This document shows, piece after piece, positions 1 through 15,337 of a stretch of 39,455 nucleotides of DNA. Under the pieces are notes generated by a model that worked only from the letters and a program-made list of their open reading frames with translations, had not been told where the DNA came from and did no database searches. This DNA comes from Daphnia carinata. Its lineage: Eukaryota; Arthropoda; Branchiopoda; Diplostraca; Daphniidae. Numbering within the stretch: the stretch's first letter is position 1; every line of letters starts with the position of its first letter. Location: NCBI RefSeq assembly GCF_022539665.2, contig NW_026712477.1, forward strand, positions 1-39,455, in the 5' to 3' direction. The translations under genes were made by a program, and so were the position numbers.

Positions 1-480
1 GAATACACGTAGATTTGATGCTGTTTAAATGTGATATTGAAACTCACTGTATCACACTATATTTACATTGAATACACGTATATTTGATGCTGTTTGAATG
101 TAGATATTAAAACTCACTGTATCACACTATATTCACATTGAGTACAGATATATTTGATACTGTTTGACGGTACATCATGAAACTGATTCTATAACACTAT
201 ATTCACATTGAATACACATATATTTGATGCTGTTTGAATGTAGATATTGAAACTCACTGTATCTCACTATATTCACATTGAATACACGTATATTTGATGC
301 TGTTTGAATGTAGATATGGAAACTCACTGTATCACACTATATTCACATTGAATACACGTATATTTGATGCTGTTTGAATGTAGATATTGAAACTAACTGT
401 ATCACACTATATTTACATTGAATACACGCATATTTGGTGCTGTTTGAATACAGATATTGAAACTCACTGTATCACACTAT
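1..480. repeat. Seven-monomer block repeated at 36603-37082
   Basis: A rare ordered set of variants: ACGTAGATTTG with TGTTTAAATG; TATTTACATTG; ATATTAAAACTC; CATTGAGTACAGATATA; GTTTGACGGTACATC; CACATATATTTG; and CGCATATTTGGTG with GAATACAG. The same set, in the same order and spacing, occurs from 36603. Similarity to the distant copy drops after about 480 bp. Confidence 0.85.
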
Positions 481-3400
481 ATTCACATTGAATACACGTA
501 TATTTGATGCTGTTTGAATGTAGATATTGAAACTCACTGTATCACACTATATTCACATTGAATACACGTATATTTGATGCTGTTTGAATGTAGATATTGA
601 AACTCACTGTATCACACTATATTCACATTGAATACACGTATATTTGATGCTGTTTGAATGTTGATATTGAAACTCACTGTATCACACTATATTCACATTG
701 AATACACGTATATTTGATGCTGTTTGAATGTAGATATTGAAACTCACTGTATCACACTATATTCACATTGAATACACGTATATTTGGTGCTGTTTGAATG
801 TGCTGTTTGAATGTAGATCATGAAACTGATTCTATAACACTATATTCACATTGAATACACGTATATTTGATGCTGTTTGAATGTAGATATTGAAACTCAC
901 TCTATCACACTATATTCACATTGAATAATCGTATATTTGATACTGTTTGAATGTAGATCATGAATCTTATTCTATAACACTATATTCACATTGAATACAC
1001 CGTATATTTGATGCTGTTTGAATGTAGATATTGAAACTCACTGTATCATACTATATTCACATTGAATACATGTATATTTGATGCTGTTTGAATGTAGATA
1101 TTGAAACTCACTGTATTACACTATATTCACATTGAATACACGTATATTTGATGCTGTTTGAATGTATATATTGAAACTGATTCTATAACACTATATTCAC
1201 ATTGAATACACGTATATTTGATGCTGTTTGAATGTAGATATTGAAACTGGTTCTATAACACTATATTCATTGAATACACGTATATTTGATGCTGTTTGAA
1301 TGTAGATATTGAAACTCACTGTATCACTCTATATTCACATTGAATACACGTATATTTGATACTGTTTGAATGTAGATCATGAAACTGATTCTATTACACT
1401 ATATTCACATTGAATACACGTATATTTCATGCTGTTTGAATGTAGATATTGAAACTCACTGTATTACACTATATTCACATTGAATAAACGTATATTTGAT
1501 GCCGTTTGAATGTAGATATTTAAACTCACTGTATAACACTATATTCACATTGAATACACGTATATTTGATGCTGTTTGAATGTAGATATTGAAACTGATT
1601 CTATAACACTATATTCACATTGAATAAACGTATATTTGATGCTGTTTGAATGTAGATATTGAAACTCACTGTATCACACTATATTCGCATTGAATACACG
1701 TATATTTGGTGCTGTTTGAATGTAGATATTGAAACTCACTGTATTACACTATATTCACATTGAATACACGTATATTTGTGCTGTTTGAATGTAGATATTG
1801 AAACTGATTCTATAACACTATATTCACATTGAATACACGTATATTTGATGCTGTTTGAATGTAGATATTGAAACTGATTGTATAACACTATATTCACATT
1901 GAATACACGTTTATTTGATGCTGTTTGAATGTAGATATTGAAACTCACTGTATCACACTATATTCACATTGAATACAGGTATATTTGATGCTGTTTGAAT
2001 GTAGATATTGAAACTGATTCTATTACACTATATTCACATTGAATACACGTATATTTGATGCTGTTTGAATGTAGATATTGAAACTCACTATAACACAATA
2101 TTCACATTGAATACACGTATATTTGATGCTGTTTGAATGTAGATATTGAAACTGATTCTATAACACTATATTCACATTGAATACAGGTATATTTGATGCT
2201 GTTTGAATGTAGATATTGAAACTCACTCTATCACACTATATTCACATTGAATACACGTATATTTGATGCTGTTTGAATGTAGATATTGAAACTGATTCTT
2301 ATAACACTATATTCACATTGAATACACGTATATTTGATGCTGTTTGAATGTAGATATTGAAACTCACTGTATAACACTATATTCACATTGAATACACGTA
2401 TATTTGATGCTGTTTGAATGTAGATATTGAAACTGATTCTATAACACTATATTCACATTGAATACACGTATATATTTGATGCTGTTTGAATGTAGATATT
2501 GAAACTGATTCTATTACACTATATTCACATTGAATACACGTATATTTGATGCTGTTTGAATGTAGATATTGAAACTGATTCTATAACACTATATTCACAT
2601 TGAATACACGTATATTTGATGCTGTTTGAATGTAGATATTGAAACTCATGTATTACACTATATTCACATTGAATACACGTATATTTGATGCTGTTTGAAT
2701 GTAGATATTGAAACTGATTCTATAACACTATATTCACATTGAATACACGTATATTTGATGCTGTTTGAATGTAGATATTGAAACTGATTATATAACACTA
2801 TATTCACATTGAATACACTTATATTTGATGCTGTTTGAATGTAGATCATGAAACTGATTCTATAACACTATATTCACGTTGAATAAACGTATATTTGATG
2901 CTGTTTGAATGTAGATATTGAAACTGATTCTATAACACTATATTCACATTGAATACACGTATATTTGATGCTGTTTGAATGTAGATATTGAAACTCACTG
3001 TATAACACTATATTCACATTGAATACACATATATTTGATGCTGTTTGAATGTAGATATTGAAACTGATTCTATAACACTATATTCACATTGAATACACGT
3101 ATATTTGATGCTGTTTGAATGTAGATATTGAAACTGATTCTATAACACTATATTCACATTGAAGAAACGTATATTTGATGCTGTTTGACTGTAGATATTG
3201 AAACTCACTGTATTACACTATATTCACATTGAATACACGTATATTTGATGCTGTTTGAATGTAGATATTGAAACTGATTCTGTAACACTATATTCACATT
3301 GAATACACGTATATTTGATGCTGTTTGAATGTAGATATTGAAACTGATTCTATAACACTATATTCACATTGAATACACGTATATTTGATGCTGTTTGAAT

Positions 3401-6400
3401 GTAGATATTGAAACTGATTCTATAACACTATATTCACATTGAATACACGTATATTTGATGCTGTTTGAATGTAGATATTGAAACTGATTCTATAACACTA
3501 TATTCACATTGAATACACGTATATTTGATGCTGTTTGAATGTAGATATTGAAACTGACTGTATCACACTATATTCACATTGAATACACGTATATTTTGAT
3601 GCTGTTTGAATGTAGAAATTGAAACTCACTGTATCACACTATATTCACATTGAATACACATATATTTGATGCTGTTTGAATATAGATATTTAAACTGATT
3701 CTATAACATTATATTCACATTGAATACGTATATTTGATGCTGTTTGAATGTAGATATTGAAACTGATTCTATAACACTATATTCACATTGAATACACGTA
3801 TATTTGATGCTGTTTGAATGTAGATATTGAAACTCACTGTATAACACTATATTTACATTGAATACACGTATATTTGATGCTGTTTGAATGTGGATATTGA
3901 AACTCACTGTATCACACTATATTCACATTGAATACACATATATTTGATGCTGTTTGAATGTAGATATTGAAACTCACTGTATCACACTATATTCACATGG
4001 AATACACGTATATTAGATACTGTTTGAATGTAGATCATGAAACTGATTCTATAACACTATATTCACATTGAATAAACGTATATTTGATGCTGTTTGAATG
4101 TAGATATTGAAACTGATTCTATAACACTATATTCACATTGAATACACGTATATTTGATGCTGTTTGAATGTAGATATTGAAACTCACTGTATTACACTGT
4201 ATTCACATTGAATACACATATATTTGATGCTGTTTCAATGTAGATATTGACACTCACTGTATTACACTATATTCACATTGAATACACGTATATTTGATGC
4301 TGTTTGAATGTAGATATTGAAACTGATTCTATAACACTATATTCACATTGAATACACGTATATTTGATGCTGTTTGAATGTAGATCATGAAACTGATTCT
4401 ATAACAATATATTCACATTGAATACACGTATATTTGATGCTGTTTGAATGTAGATATTGAAACTTGACTGTATCACACTATATTCACATTGAATAATGCA
4501 TATTTGATGTTGTTTTGAACCAGATATTGAAACTCACTGTACACTATATTCACATTGAATACACGTATATTTGATGCTGTTTGAATGTAGATATTGAAAC
4601 TGATTCTATAACACTATATTCACATTGAATACACATATATTTGATACTGTTTGAATGTAAATCATGAAACTGATTCTATTACACTATATTCACATTGAAT
4701 ACACGTATATTTGATGCTGTTTGAATGTAGATCATGAAACTGATTCTATGTACTATATTCAGATTGTATACGTATATTTAATGCTGTTTGAATGTAGATA
4801 TTGAAACTCACTGTATCACACTATATTCACAATGAATACACGTATATTTGATGCTGTTTGAATGAGATATTGAAACTCACTGTATCACACTATATTCACA
4901 TTGAATACACGTATATTTGATGCTGTTTGAATGTAGATATTGAAACTGATTCTATAACACTATATTCACATTGAATACACGTATTTTGATGTTGTTTGAA
5001 TGTAGATATTGAAACTCACTGTATCACACTATATTCACATTGAATACACGTATATTTGATGCTGTTTGAATGTAGATATTGAAACTCACTGTATCACACT
5101 ATATTCACCTTGAATACACGTATATTTGATGCTGTTTGAATGTAGATATTGAAACTCACTGTATTACACTATATTCACATTGAATACACGTATATTTGAT
5201 GCTGTTTGAATGTAAATATTTAAACTCACTGTATCACACTATATTCACATTGAATACACGTATATTTGATGCTGTTTGAATGTAGATATTGAAACTCACT
5301 GTATCACACTATATTCACATTGAATACACGTATATTTGATGCTGTTTGAATGTAGATATTGAAACTCACTGTATTACACTATATTCACATTGAATACACG
5401 TATATTTGATGCTGTTTGAATGTAGATATTGAAACTGATTCTATAACACTATATTCACATTGAATACATGTATATTTGATGCTGTTTGAATGTAGATATT
5501 GAAAATGATTCTATAACACTATATTCACATTGAATACACGTATATTTGATACTGTTTGAATGTAGATCATGAAACTGATTCTATAACACTATATTCACAT
5601 TGAATACACGTATATTTGATGCTGTTGGAATGTAGATATTGAAACTCACTGTATCACACTATATTCACATTGAATACACGTATATTTGATGCTGTTTGAA
5701 TGTAGATATTGAAACTCACTGTATCACACTGTATTCACATTGAATACACGTATATTTGATACTGTTTGAATGTAGATCATGAAACTGATTCTATAACACT
5801 ATATTCACATTGAATACACGTATATTTGATGCTGTTTGAATGTGGATATTGAAACTGATTCTATAACACTATATTCACATTGAATACACGTATATTTGAT
5901 GCTGTTTGAATGTAGATCATGAAACTGATTCTATAACACTATATTCACATTGAATACACGTATATTTGATGCTGTTTGAATGTAGATATTGAAACTCACT
6001 GTATCACACTATATTCACAATGAATACACGTATATTTGATGCTGTTTGAATGTAGATCATGAAACTGATTCTATAACACTATATTCGCATTGAATACACG
6101 TATATTTGATGCTGTTTGAATGTAGATATGAAACTGATTCTATAACACTATATTCACATTGAATACGTATATTTGATGCTTTTTGAATGTAGATATTGAA
6201 ACTCACTGTATCACACTATATTCACATTGAATACACGTATATTTGATACTGTTTGAATATAGATATTGAAACTCCTGTATAACACCATATTCACATTGAA
6301 TACACGTATATTTGATGCTGTTTGAATGTGAGATATTGAAACTCACTGTATTACACCATATTCACATTGAATACACGTATATTTGATGCTGTTTGAATGT

Positions 6401-6959
6401 AGATATTGAAGCTCACTGTATAACACTTCTATATTCACATTGAATACACGTATATTTGATGCTGTTTTGAATGTAGATATTGAAACTGACTATAACACTA
6501 TATTCAAATTGAATACACGTATATTTTATGCTGTTTGAATGTAGGTATTGAAACTCACTGTATCACACTATATTCACATTGAATACACGTATATTTGATG
6601 TTGTTTGAATGTAGATATTGAAACTGCTTCTATAACACTATATTCACATTGAATACACGTATATTTGATGCTGTTTGAATGTAGATATTGAAACCGATTC
6701 TATAACACTATATTCACATTGAATACACATATATTTGATGCTGTTTGAATGTAGATCATGAAACTGATTCTATAACACTATAATCACATTGAATACACAT
6801 ATATTTGATGTTGTTTCATATGTAGATATTGAAACTGATTCTATAACACTATATTCACATTGAATACACGTATATTTGATGCTGTTTGAATGTAGATATT
6901 GAAACTGATTCTATAACACTATATTCACATTGAATACGTATATTTGATGCTGTTTGAAT

Positions 6960-7255
6960 GTAGATATTGAAACTCACTGCTCACCTATAGTCACATTGAA
7001 TACACGTATATTTGATGCTGTTTTTAAAATTTATAACAAATTGTAGATGTACTGTAACACTATATTCACATTGAATACACGTATATTTGATGCTGTTTGA
7101 ATGTAGATATTGAAACACACTGTATCATACTATATTCACATTGAATACACGTATATTTGATGCTGTTTGAATGTAGATATTGAAACTGATTGTATCACAC
7201 TATATTGTATTTGACTAGTGGTATATTTCTATCTGTTTGAATGTAGATATTGAAA
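6960..7255. repeat. Degenerate monomers at a boundary between satellite domains
   Basis: Contains a monomer with GCTGTTTTTAAAATTTATAACAAATTG (7018-7044) in place of the usual TTTGAATGTAGATATTG, and another reading TTGTATTTGACTAGTGGTATATTTCTATCTG (7205-7235). These are the most diverged monomers in the first block. They sit just before the highly uniform domain that starts near 7256. Confidence 0.75.
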
Positions 7256-10200
7256 CTCATTCTATAACACTATATTCACATTGAATACACGTATATTTGA
7301 TGCTGTTTGAATGTAGATATTGAAACTCACTGTATCACACTATATTCACATTGAATACACGTATATTTGATGCTGTTTGAATGTAGATATTGAAACTCAC
7401 TGTATCACACTATATTCACATTGAATACACGTATATTTGATGCTGTTTGAATGTAGATATTGAAACTCACTGTATCACACTATATTCACATTGAATACAC
7501 GTATATTTGATGCTGTTTGAATGTAGATATTGAAACTGATTCTATAACACTATATTCACATTGAATACACGTATATTTGATGCTGTTTGAATGTAGATAT
7601 TGAAACTGACTCACTGTATCACACTATATTCACATTGAATACACGTATATTTGATGCTGTTTGAATGTAGATATTGAAACTCACTGTATCACACTATATT
7701 CACATTGAATACACGTATATTTGATGCTGTTTGAATGTAGATATTGAAACTCACTGTATCACACTATATTCACATTGAATACACGTATATTTGATGCTGT
7801 TTGAATGTAGATATTGAAACTGACTGTATCACACTATATTCACATTGAATACACGTATATTTGATGCTGTTTGAATGTAGATATTGAAACTCACTGTATC
7901 ACACTATATTCACATTGAATACACGTATATTTGATGCTGTTTGAATGTAGATATTGAAACTCACTGTATCACACTATATTCACATTGAATACACGTATAT
8001 TTGATGCTGTTTGAATGTAGATATTGAAACTCACTGTATCACACTATATTCACATTGAATACACGTATATTTGATGCTGTTTGAATGTAGATATTGAAAC
8101 TCACTGTATCACACATATATTCACATTGAATACACGTATATTTGATGCTGTTTGAATGTAGATATTGAAACTCACTGTATCACACTATATTCACATTGAA
8201 TACACGTATATTTGATGCTGTTTGAATGTAGATATTGAAACTGATTCTATAACACTATATTCACATTGAATACACGTATATTTGATGCTGTTTGAATGTA
8301 GATATTGAAACTCACTGTATCACACTATATTCACATTGAATACACGTATATTTGATGCTGTTTGAATGTAGATATTGAAACTGATTCTATAACACTATAT
8401 TCACATTGAATACACGTATATTTGATGCTGTTTGAATGTAGATATTGAAACTCACTGTATCACACTATATTCACATTGAATACACGTATATTTGATGCTG
8501 TTTGAATGTAGATATTGAAACTCACTGTATCACACTATATTCACATTGAATACACGTATATTTGATGCTGTTTGAATGTAGATATTGAAACTCACTGTAT
8601 CACACTATATTCACATTGAATACGTATATTTGATGCTGTTTGAATGTAGATATGAAACTGATTCTATAACACTATATTCACATTGAATACACGTATATTT
8701 GATGCTGTTTGAATGTAGATATTGAAACTCACTGTATCACACTATATTCACATTGAATACACGTATATTTGATGCTGTTTGAATGTAGATATTGAAACTG
8801 ATTCTATAACACTATATTCACATTGAATACACGTATATTTGATGCTGTTTGAATGTAGATATTGAAACTCACTGTATCACACTATATTCACATTGAATAC
8901 ACGTATATTTGATGCTGTTTGAATGTAGATATTGAAACTCTATAACACTATATTCACATTCTATAACACTATATTCACATTGAATACACATATATTTGAT
9001 GCTGTTTGAATGTAGATATTGAAACTCACTGTATCACACTATATTCACATTGAATACACGTATATTTGATGCTGTTTGAATGTAGATATTGAAACTCACT
9101 GTATCACACTATATTCACATTGAATACACGTATATTTGATGCTGTTTGAATGTAGATATTGAAACTCACTGTATCACACTATATTCACATTGAATACACG
9201 TATATTTGATGCTGTTTGAATGTAGATATTGAAACTCACTGTATCACACTATATTCACATTGAATACACGTATATTTGATGCTGTTTGAATGTAGATATT
9301 GAAACTCACTGTATCACACTATATTCACATTGAATACACGTATATTTGATGCTGTTTGAATGTAGATATGAAACTGATTCTATAACACTATATTCACATT
9401 GAATACACGTATATTTGATGCTGTTTGAATGTAGATATTGAAACTCACTGTATCACACTATATTCACATTGAATACACGTATATTTGATGCTGTTTGAAT
9501 GTAGATATTGAAACTCACTGTATCACACTATATTCACATTGAATACACGTATATTTGATGCTGTTTGAATGTAGATATTGAAACTCACTGTATCACACTA
9601 TATTCACATTGAATACACGTATATTTGATGCTGTTTGAATGTAGATCATGAAACTGATTCTATAACACTATATTCACATTGAATACACGTATATTTGATG
9701 CTGTTTGAATGTAGATATTGAAACTCACTGTATCACACTATATTCACATTGAATACACGTATATTTGATGCTGTTTGAATGTAGATATTGAAACTCACTG
9801 TATCACACTATATTCACATTGAATACACGTATATTTGATGCTGTTTGAATGTAGATATTGAAACTCATTGTATCACACTATATTCACATTGAATACACGT
9901 ATATTTGATGCTGTTTGAATGTAGATATTGAAACTCACTGTATCACACTATATTCACATTGAATACACGTATATTTGATGCTGTTTGAATGTAGATATTG
10001 AAACTCACTGTATCACACTATATTCACATTGAATACACGTATATTTGATGCTGTTTGAATGTAGATAATGATACTGAATGTATAACACTATATTCACATT
10101 GAATACACGTATATTTGATGCTGTTTGAATGTAGATATTGAAACTCACTGTATCACACTATATTCACATTGAATACACGTATATTTGATGCTGTTTGAAT

Positions 10201-11600
10201 GTAGATATTGAAACTCACTGTATCACACTATATTCACATTGAATACACGTATATTTGATGCTGTTTGAATGTAGATATTGAAACTCACTGTATCACACTA
10301 TATTCACATTGAATACACGTATATTTGATGCTGTTTGAATGTAGATATTGAAACTCACTGTATCACACTATATTCACATTGAATACACGTATATTTGATG
10401 CTGTTTGAATGTAGATATTGAAACTGATTCTATAACACTATATTCACATTGAATACACGTATATTTGATGCTGTTTGAATGTAGATATTGAAACTCACTG
10501 TATCACACTATATTCACATTGAATACACGTATATTTGATGCTGTTTGAATGTAGATATTGAAACTCACTGTATCACACTATATTCACATTGAATACACGT
10601 ATATTTGATGCTGTTTGAATGTAGATATTGAAACTCACTGTATCACACTATATTCACATTGAATACACGTATATTTGATGCTGTTTGAATGTAGATATGA
10701 AACTGATTCTATAACACTATATTCACATTGAATACACGTATATTTGATGCTGTTTGAATGTAGATATTGAAACTCACTGTATCACACTATATTCACATTG
10801 AATACACGTATATTTGATGCTGTTTGAATGTAGATATTGAAACTCACTGTATCACACTATATTCACATTGAATACACGTATATTTGATGCTGTTTGAATG
10901 TAGATATTGAAACTCATGTATCACACTATATTCACATTGAATACACGTATATTTGATGCTGTTTGAATGTAGATATTGAAACTCACTGTATCACACTATA
11001 TTCACATTGAATACACGTATATTTGATGCTGTTTGAATGTAGATATTGAAACTGACTGTATCACACTATATTCACATTGAATACACGTATATTTGATTCT
11101 GTTTGAATGTAGATATTGAAACTGACTGTATCACACTATATTCACATTGAATACACGTATATTTGATGCTGTTTGAATGTAGATATTGAAACTCACTGTA
11201 TCACACTATATTCACATTGAATACACGTATATTTGATGCTGTTTGAATGTAGATATTGAAACTGATTCTATAACACTATATTCACATTGAATACACGTAT
11301 ATTTGATGCTGTTTGAATGTAGATATTGAAACTCACTGTATCACACTATATTCACATTGAATACACGTATATTTGATGCTGTTTGAATGTAGATATTGAA
11401 ACTGATTCTATAACACTATATTCACATTGAATACACGTATATTTGATGCTGTTTGAATGTAGATATTGAAACTCACTGTATCACACTATATTCACATTGA
11501 ATACACGTATATTTGATGCTGTTTGAATGCAGATATTGAAACTCACTGTATCACACTATATTCACATTGAATACACGTATATTTGATGCTGTTTGAATGT
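7256..11600. repeat. Homogenised satellite domain, CACTGTATCACAC form
   Basis: Monomers here are nearly identical over long runs, and most carry CACTGTATCACAC in the variable window. GATTCTATAACAC monomers are interspersed, in places alternating one for one (8231-8460 and 11251-11480), which makes a 140-bp dimer. A 68-bp variant lacking TT (TAGATATGAAACTG) recurs at 8647, 9363 and 10692. Uniformity of this kind is the usual sign of recent local expansion or gene conversion. That interpretation is an inference and depends on correct assembly. Confidence 0.85.
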
Positions 11601-14580
11601 AGATATTGAAACTCACTGTAATACACTATATTCATATTGAATACACGTATATTTCATGCTGTTTGAATGTAGATATTGAAACTCACTGTATCACACTATA
11701 TTCAAATTGAATACACGTATATTTGATGCTGTTTGAATGTAGGTATTGAAACTCACTGTATCACACTACATTTACATTGAATACACGTATATTTGATACT
11801 GTTTGAATGTAGATATTGAAACTCACTGTATCACACTATATTCACATTGAATACACGTATATTTCATACTGTTTGAATGTAAATATTCAAACTCACTGTA
11901 TCACTATATTCACATTGAATACACGTATATTTGATGCTGTTTGAATGTAGATATTGAAACTCACTGTATCACACTATATTCACATTGAATACACGTATAT
12001 TTGATGCTGTTTGAATGTAGATCATAAAACTGATTCTATAACACTATATTCAAATCGAATACACGTATATTTGATGCTGTTTGAATGTAGATATTGAAAC
12101 TCACTGTATCACACTATATTCACATTGAATACAGGTATATTTGATGCTGTTTGAATGTAGATATTGAAACTCACTGTATAACACTATATTCACATTGAAT
12201 ACACGTATATTTGATGCTATTTGAATGTAGATATTGCAACTCACTGTATCACACTATATTCACATTGAATACACGCATATTTGGTGCTGTTTGAATGTAG
12301 ATATTGAAACTCACTGTATCACACTATATTCACATTGAAAACAGGTATATTTGATGCTGTTTTGATAGTAGAATATTAAACTCACTGTCTACTATATTCA
12401 TTGAATACACGTATATTTGATGCTGTTTGAAGAAGTAGATATTGAAACTCACTGTATCACACTATATTCACATTGAATACACGTATATTTCATAATGTTT
12501 GAATGTACATCATGAAACTGATTCTATAACACTATATTCACTTTGAATACACGTATATTTCATGCTGTTTGAATGTAGATATTGAAACTCACTGTATCAC
12601 ACTATATTCACATAGAATACACGTATATTCGATACTGTTTGAATGTACATCATAAAACTGATTCTATAACACTATATTCAAATCGAATACACGTATATTT
12701 GATGCTGTTTGAATGTAGATATTGAAACTCACTGTATCACACTATATTCACATTGAATACAGGTATATTTGATGCTGTTTGAATGTAGACATTGAAACTC
12801 ACTGTATCACACTATATTCACATTGAATACACGTATATTTGATGCTGTTTGAATGTAGATATTGAAACTCACTGTATCACACTATATTCACATTGAATAT
12901 AGGTATATTTGATGCTGTTTGAATGTAGATATTGAAACTCACTGTATCACACTATATTCACATTGAATACAGGTATATTTGATGCTGTTTGATAGTAGAT
13001 ATTGAAACTCACTGTATCACACTACATTTACATTGAATACACGTATATTTGATACTGTTTGAATGTAGATATTGAAACTCACTGTATCACACTATATTCA
13101 CATTGAACACACGTATATTTGATAGTGTTTGAATGTACATTATGAAACTGATTCTGTAACACTATATTCACATTGAATACACGTATATTTGATGCTGTTT
13201 GAATGTAGATATTGAAACTCACTGTATCACACTATATTCACATAGAATACACGTTCATTTGATACTGTTTGAATGTACATCATAAAACTGATTCTATAAC
13301 ACTATATTCAAATCGAATACACGTATATTTGATGCTGTTTGAATGTAGATATTGAAATTCACTGTATCACACTATATTCACATTGAATACACGTATATTT
13401 GATGCTGTTTGAATGTAGATATTGAAACTCACTGTATCACACTATATTCACATTGAATACACGTATATTTGATGCTGTTTGAATGTAGATATTGAAACTC
13501 ACTGTATCACACTATATTCACATTGAATACACGTATATTTGATGCTGTTTGAATGTAGATATTGAAACTCACTGTATCACACTATATTCACATTGAATAC
13601 ACGTATATTTGATGCTGTTTGAATGTAAATATTGAAACTCACTGTATCATACTATATTCACATTGAATACACGTATATTTATGCTGTTTGAATGTAGATA
13701 TTGAAACTCACTGTATCATACTATATTCATATTGAATACACGTATATTTGATGCTGTTTGAATGTAGATATTGAAACTCACTGTATAACACTATATTCAC
13801 ATTGAATACACGTATATTTGATACTGTTTGAATGTAGATATTGAAACTCACTGTATCATACTATATTAACATGGAATACACGTATATTTGATGCTGTTTG
13901 AATGTAGATATTGAAACTCACTGTATCATACTATATTCACATTGAATACACGTATATTTGATACTGTTTGAATGTAGATATTGAAACTCACTGTATCACT
14001 ATATTCACATTGAATACATGTATATTTGATACTGTTTGAATGTAGATATTGAAACTCACTGTATCACACTATATTTACATTGAATACACGTATATTTGAT
14101 GCTGTTTGAATGTAGATCATGAAACTGATTCTATCACACTATATTCACATTGAATACACGTATATTTGATGCTGTTTGAATGTAGATATTGAAACTCACT
14201 GTATCACTATATTTCATTGAATACTATGATACTGTATTGAATGTAGATCATTAAACTGATTCTATAACACTATATTCACATTGAATACACGTATATTTGA
14301 TGCTGTTTGAATGTAGATATTGAAACTCACTGTATCACACTATATTCACATTGAATACACGTATATGTGATGCTGTTTGAATGTAGATATTGAAACTCAC
14401 TGTATCACACTATATTCACATTGAATACAGATATATTTGATACTGTTTGAAGGAACATCATGAAACTGATGCTATAACACTATATTCACATTTAATACAC
14501 GTATATTTGATGCTGTTTGAATGTAGATATTGAAACTCACTGTATCACACTATATTCACATTGAATACAGATATATATTT

Positions 14581-15100
14581 GATACTGTTTGAAGGTACAT
14601 CATTAAACTGATTCTATAAGACTACATTCACATTGAATACACGTGTATTTGATGCTGTTTGAATGTAGATATTGAAACTCACTGTATCACACTATATTCA
14701 CATTGAATACACGTATATTTGATGCTGTTTGAATGTAGATATTGAAACTCACTGTATCACACTATATTCACATTGAATACACGTATATTTCATAATGTTT
14801 GAATGTACATCATGAAACTGATTCTATAACACTATATTCACATTGAATACACATATATTTGATGCTGTTTGTATGTAGATATTGAAACTCACTGTATCAC
14901 ACTATATTCACATTGAATACACGTATATTTGATGCTGTTTGAATGTAGATATTGAAACTCACTGTATCACACTATATTCACATTGAATACACGTATATTT
15001 CATAATGTTTGAATGTACATCATGAAACTGATTCTATAACACTATATTCACATTGAATACACGCATATTTGATGCTGTTTGAATACAGATATTGAAACTC
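14581..15100. repeat. Left copy of a 10-11 monomer higher-order unit flanking element A
   Basis: Ordered marker monomers: CATCATTAAACTG with CTATAAGACTACATTC (14599); ATTTCATAATG with CATCATG (14791); a TGCTGTTTGTATG monomer; a second ATTTCATAATG (15001, three monomers later); then CGCATATTTG with ATACAG. The same series appears right of element A at about 19847-20300. Without the element, the two copies are 10-11 monomers apart. Confidence 0.8.
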
Positions 15101-15328
15101 ACTGTATCACACTATATTCACATTGAATACACGTATATTTGGTGCTGTTTGAATGTAGATATTAAAACTCACTGTATCACACTATATTCACATTGAATAC
15201 AGATATATTTGATACTGTTTGAAGGTACATAATGAAACTGATTCTATAACACTATATTCACATTGAATACACGTATATTTGATGCTGTTTGAATGTAGAT
15301 ATTGAAACTCACTGTATCACACTATATT

Positions 15329-15337
15329 CACATTGAA
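15329..15337. repeat. Putative 9-bp target-site duplication, left of element A
   Basis: CACATTGAA ends the left satellite flank and is also the first nine bases of the right flank (19827-19835). The word occurs in every monomer, so the word itself proves nothing. The informative point is the register: an insertion without duplication would resume the repeat at the next base, whereas here the right flank starts nine bases back. Confidence 0.65.

Larger units (their letters stand above)
1..15337. repeat. 70-bp satellite array, block 1 (~219 monomers)
   Basis: Head-to-tail monomers with a clear 70-bp period; for example, ATTCACATTGAATACACG recurs at 481 and 551. Each monomer reads, in order, ATTCACATTGAATACACG, then TATATTTGATGCTG, TTTGAATGTAGATATTG, and a variable window before ACACTAT. 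The first ~7 kb mixes three forms of that window (CACTGTATCACAC, GATTCTATAACAC, CACTGTATTACAC). From about 7.3 to 11.6 kb the array is nearly uniform, and from 11.6 to 15.3 kb it is diverged, with recurring variant monomers. Most length variants are 1-4 bp indels. No gene lies in this block: 70 is not a multiple of 3, so any open frame simply rotates through all three frames of the repeat. Seen directly; a role in pericentromeric or other heterochromatin is an inference. Confidence 0.98.

Noticed and set aside
1736-1948. Minus-strand open frame of 70 codons in satellite, with similar ones at 2664-2849, 3701-3907 and 28727-28921
   Set aside because: Because 70 is not divisible by 3, an open monomer rotates through all frames, and 210 bp gives a 70-residue cycle. 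The peptides are just translated satellite, broken by ordinary monomer variants.
1-15337. CRISPR-like regularly repeated array
   Set aside because: The entire 70-bp period is repeated, with no unique spacers, and the context is eukaryotic satellite.
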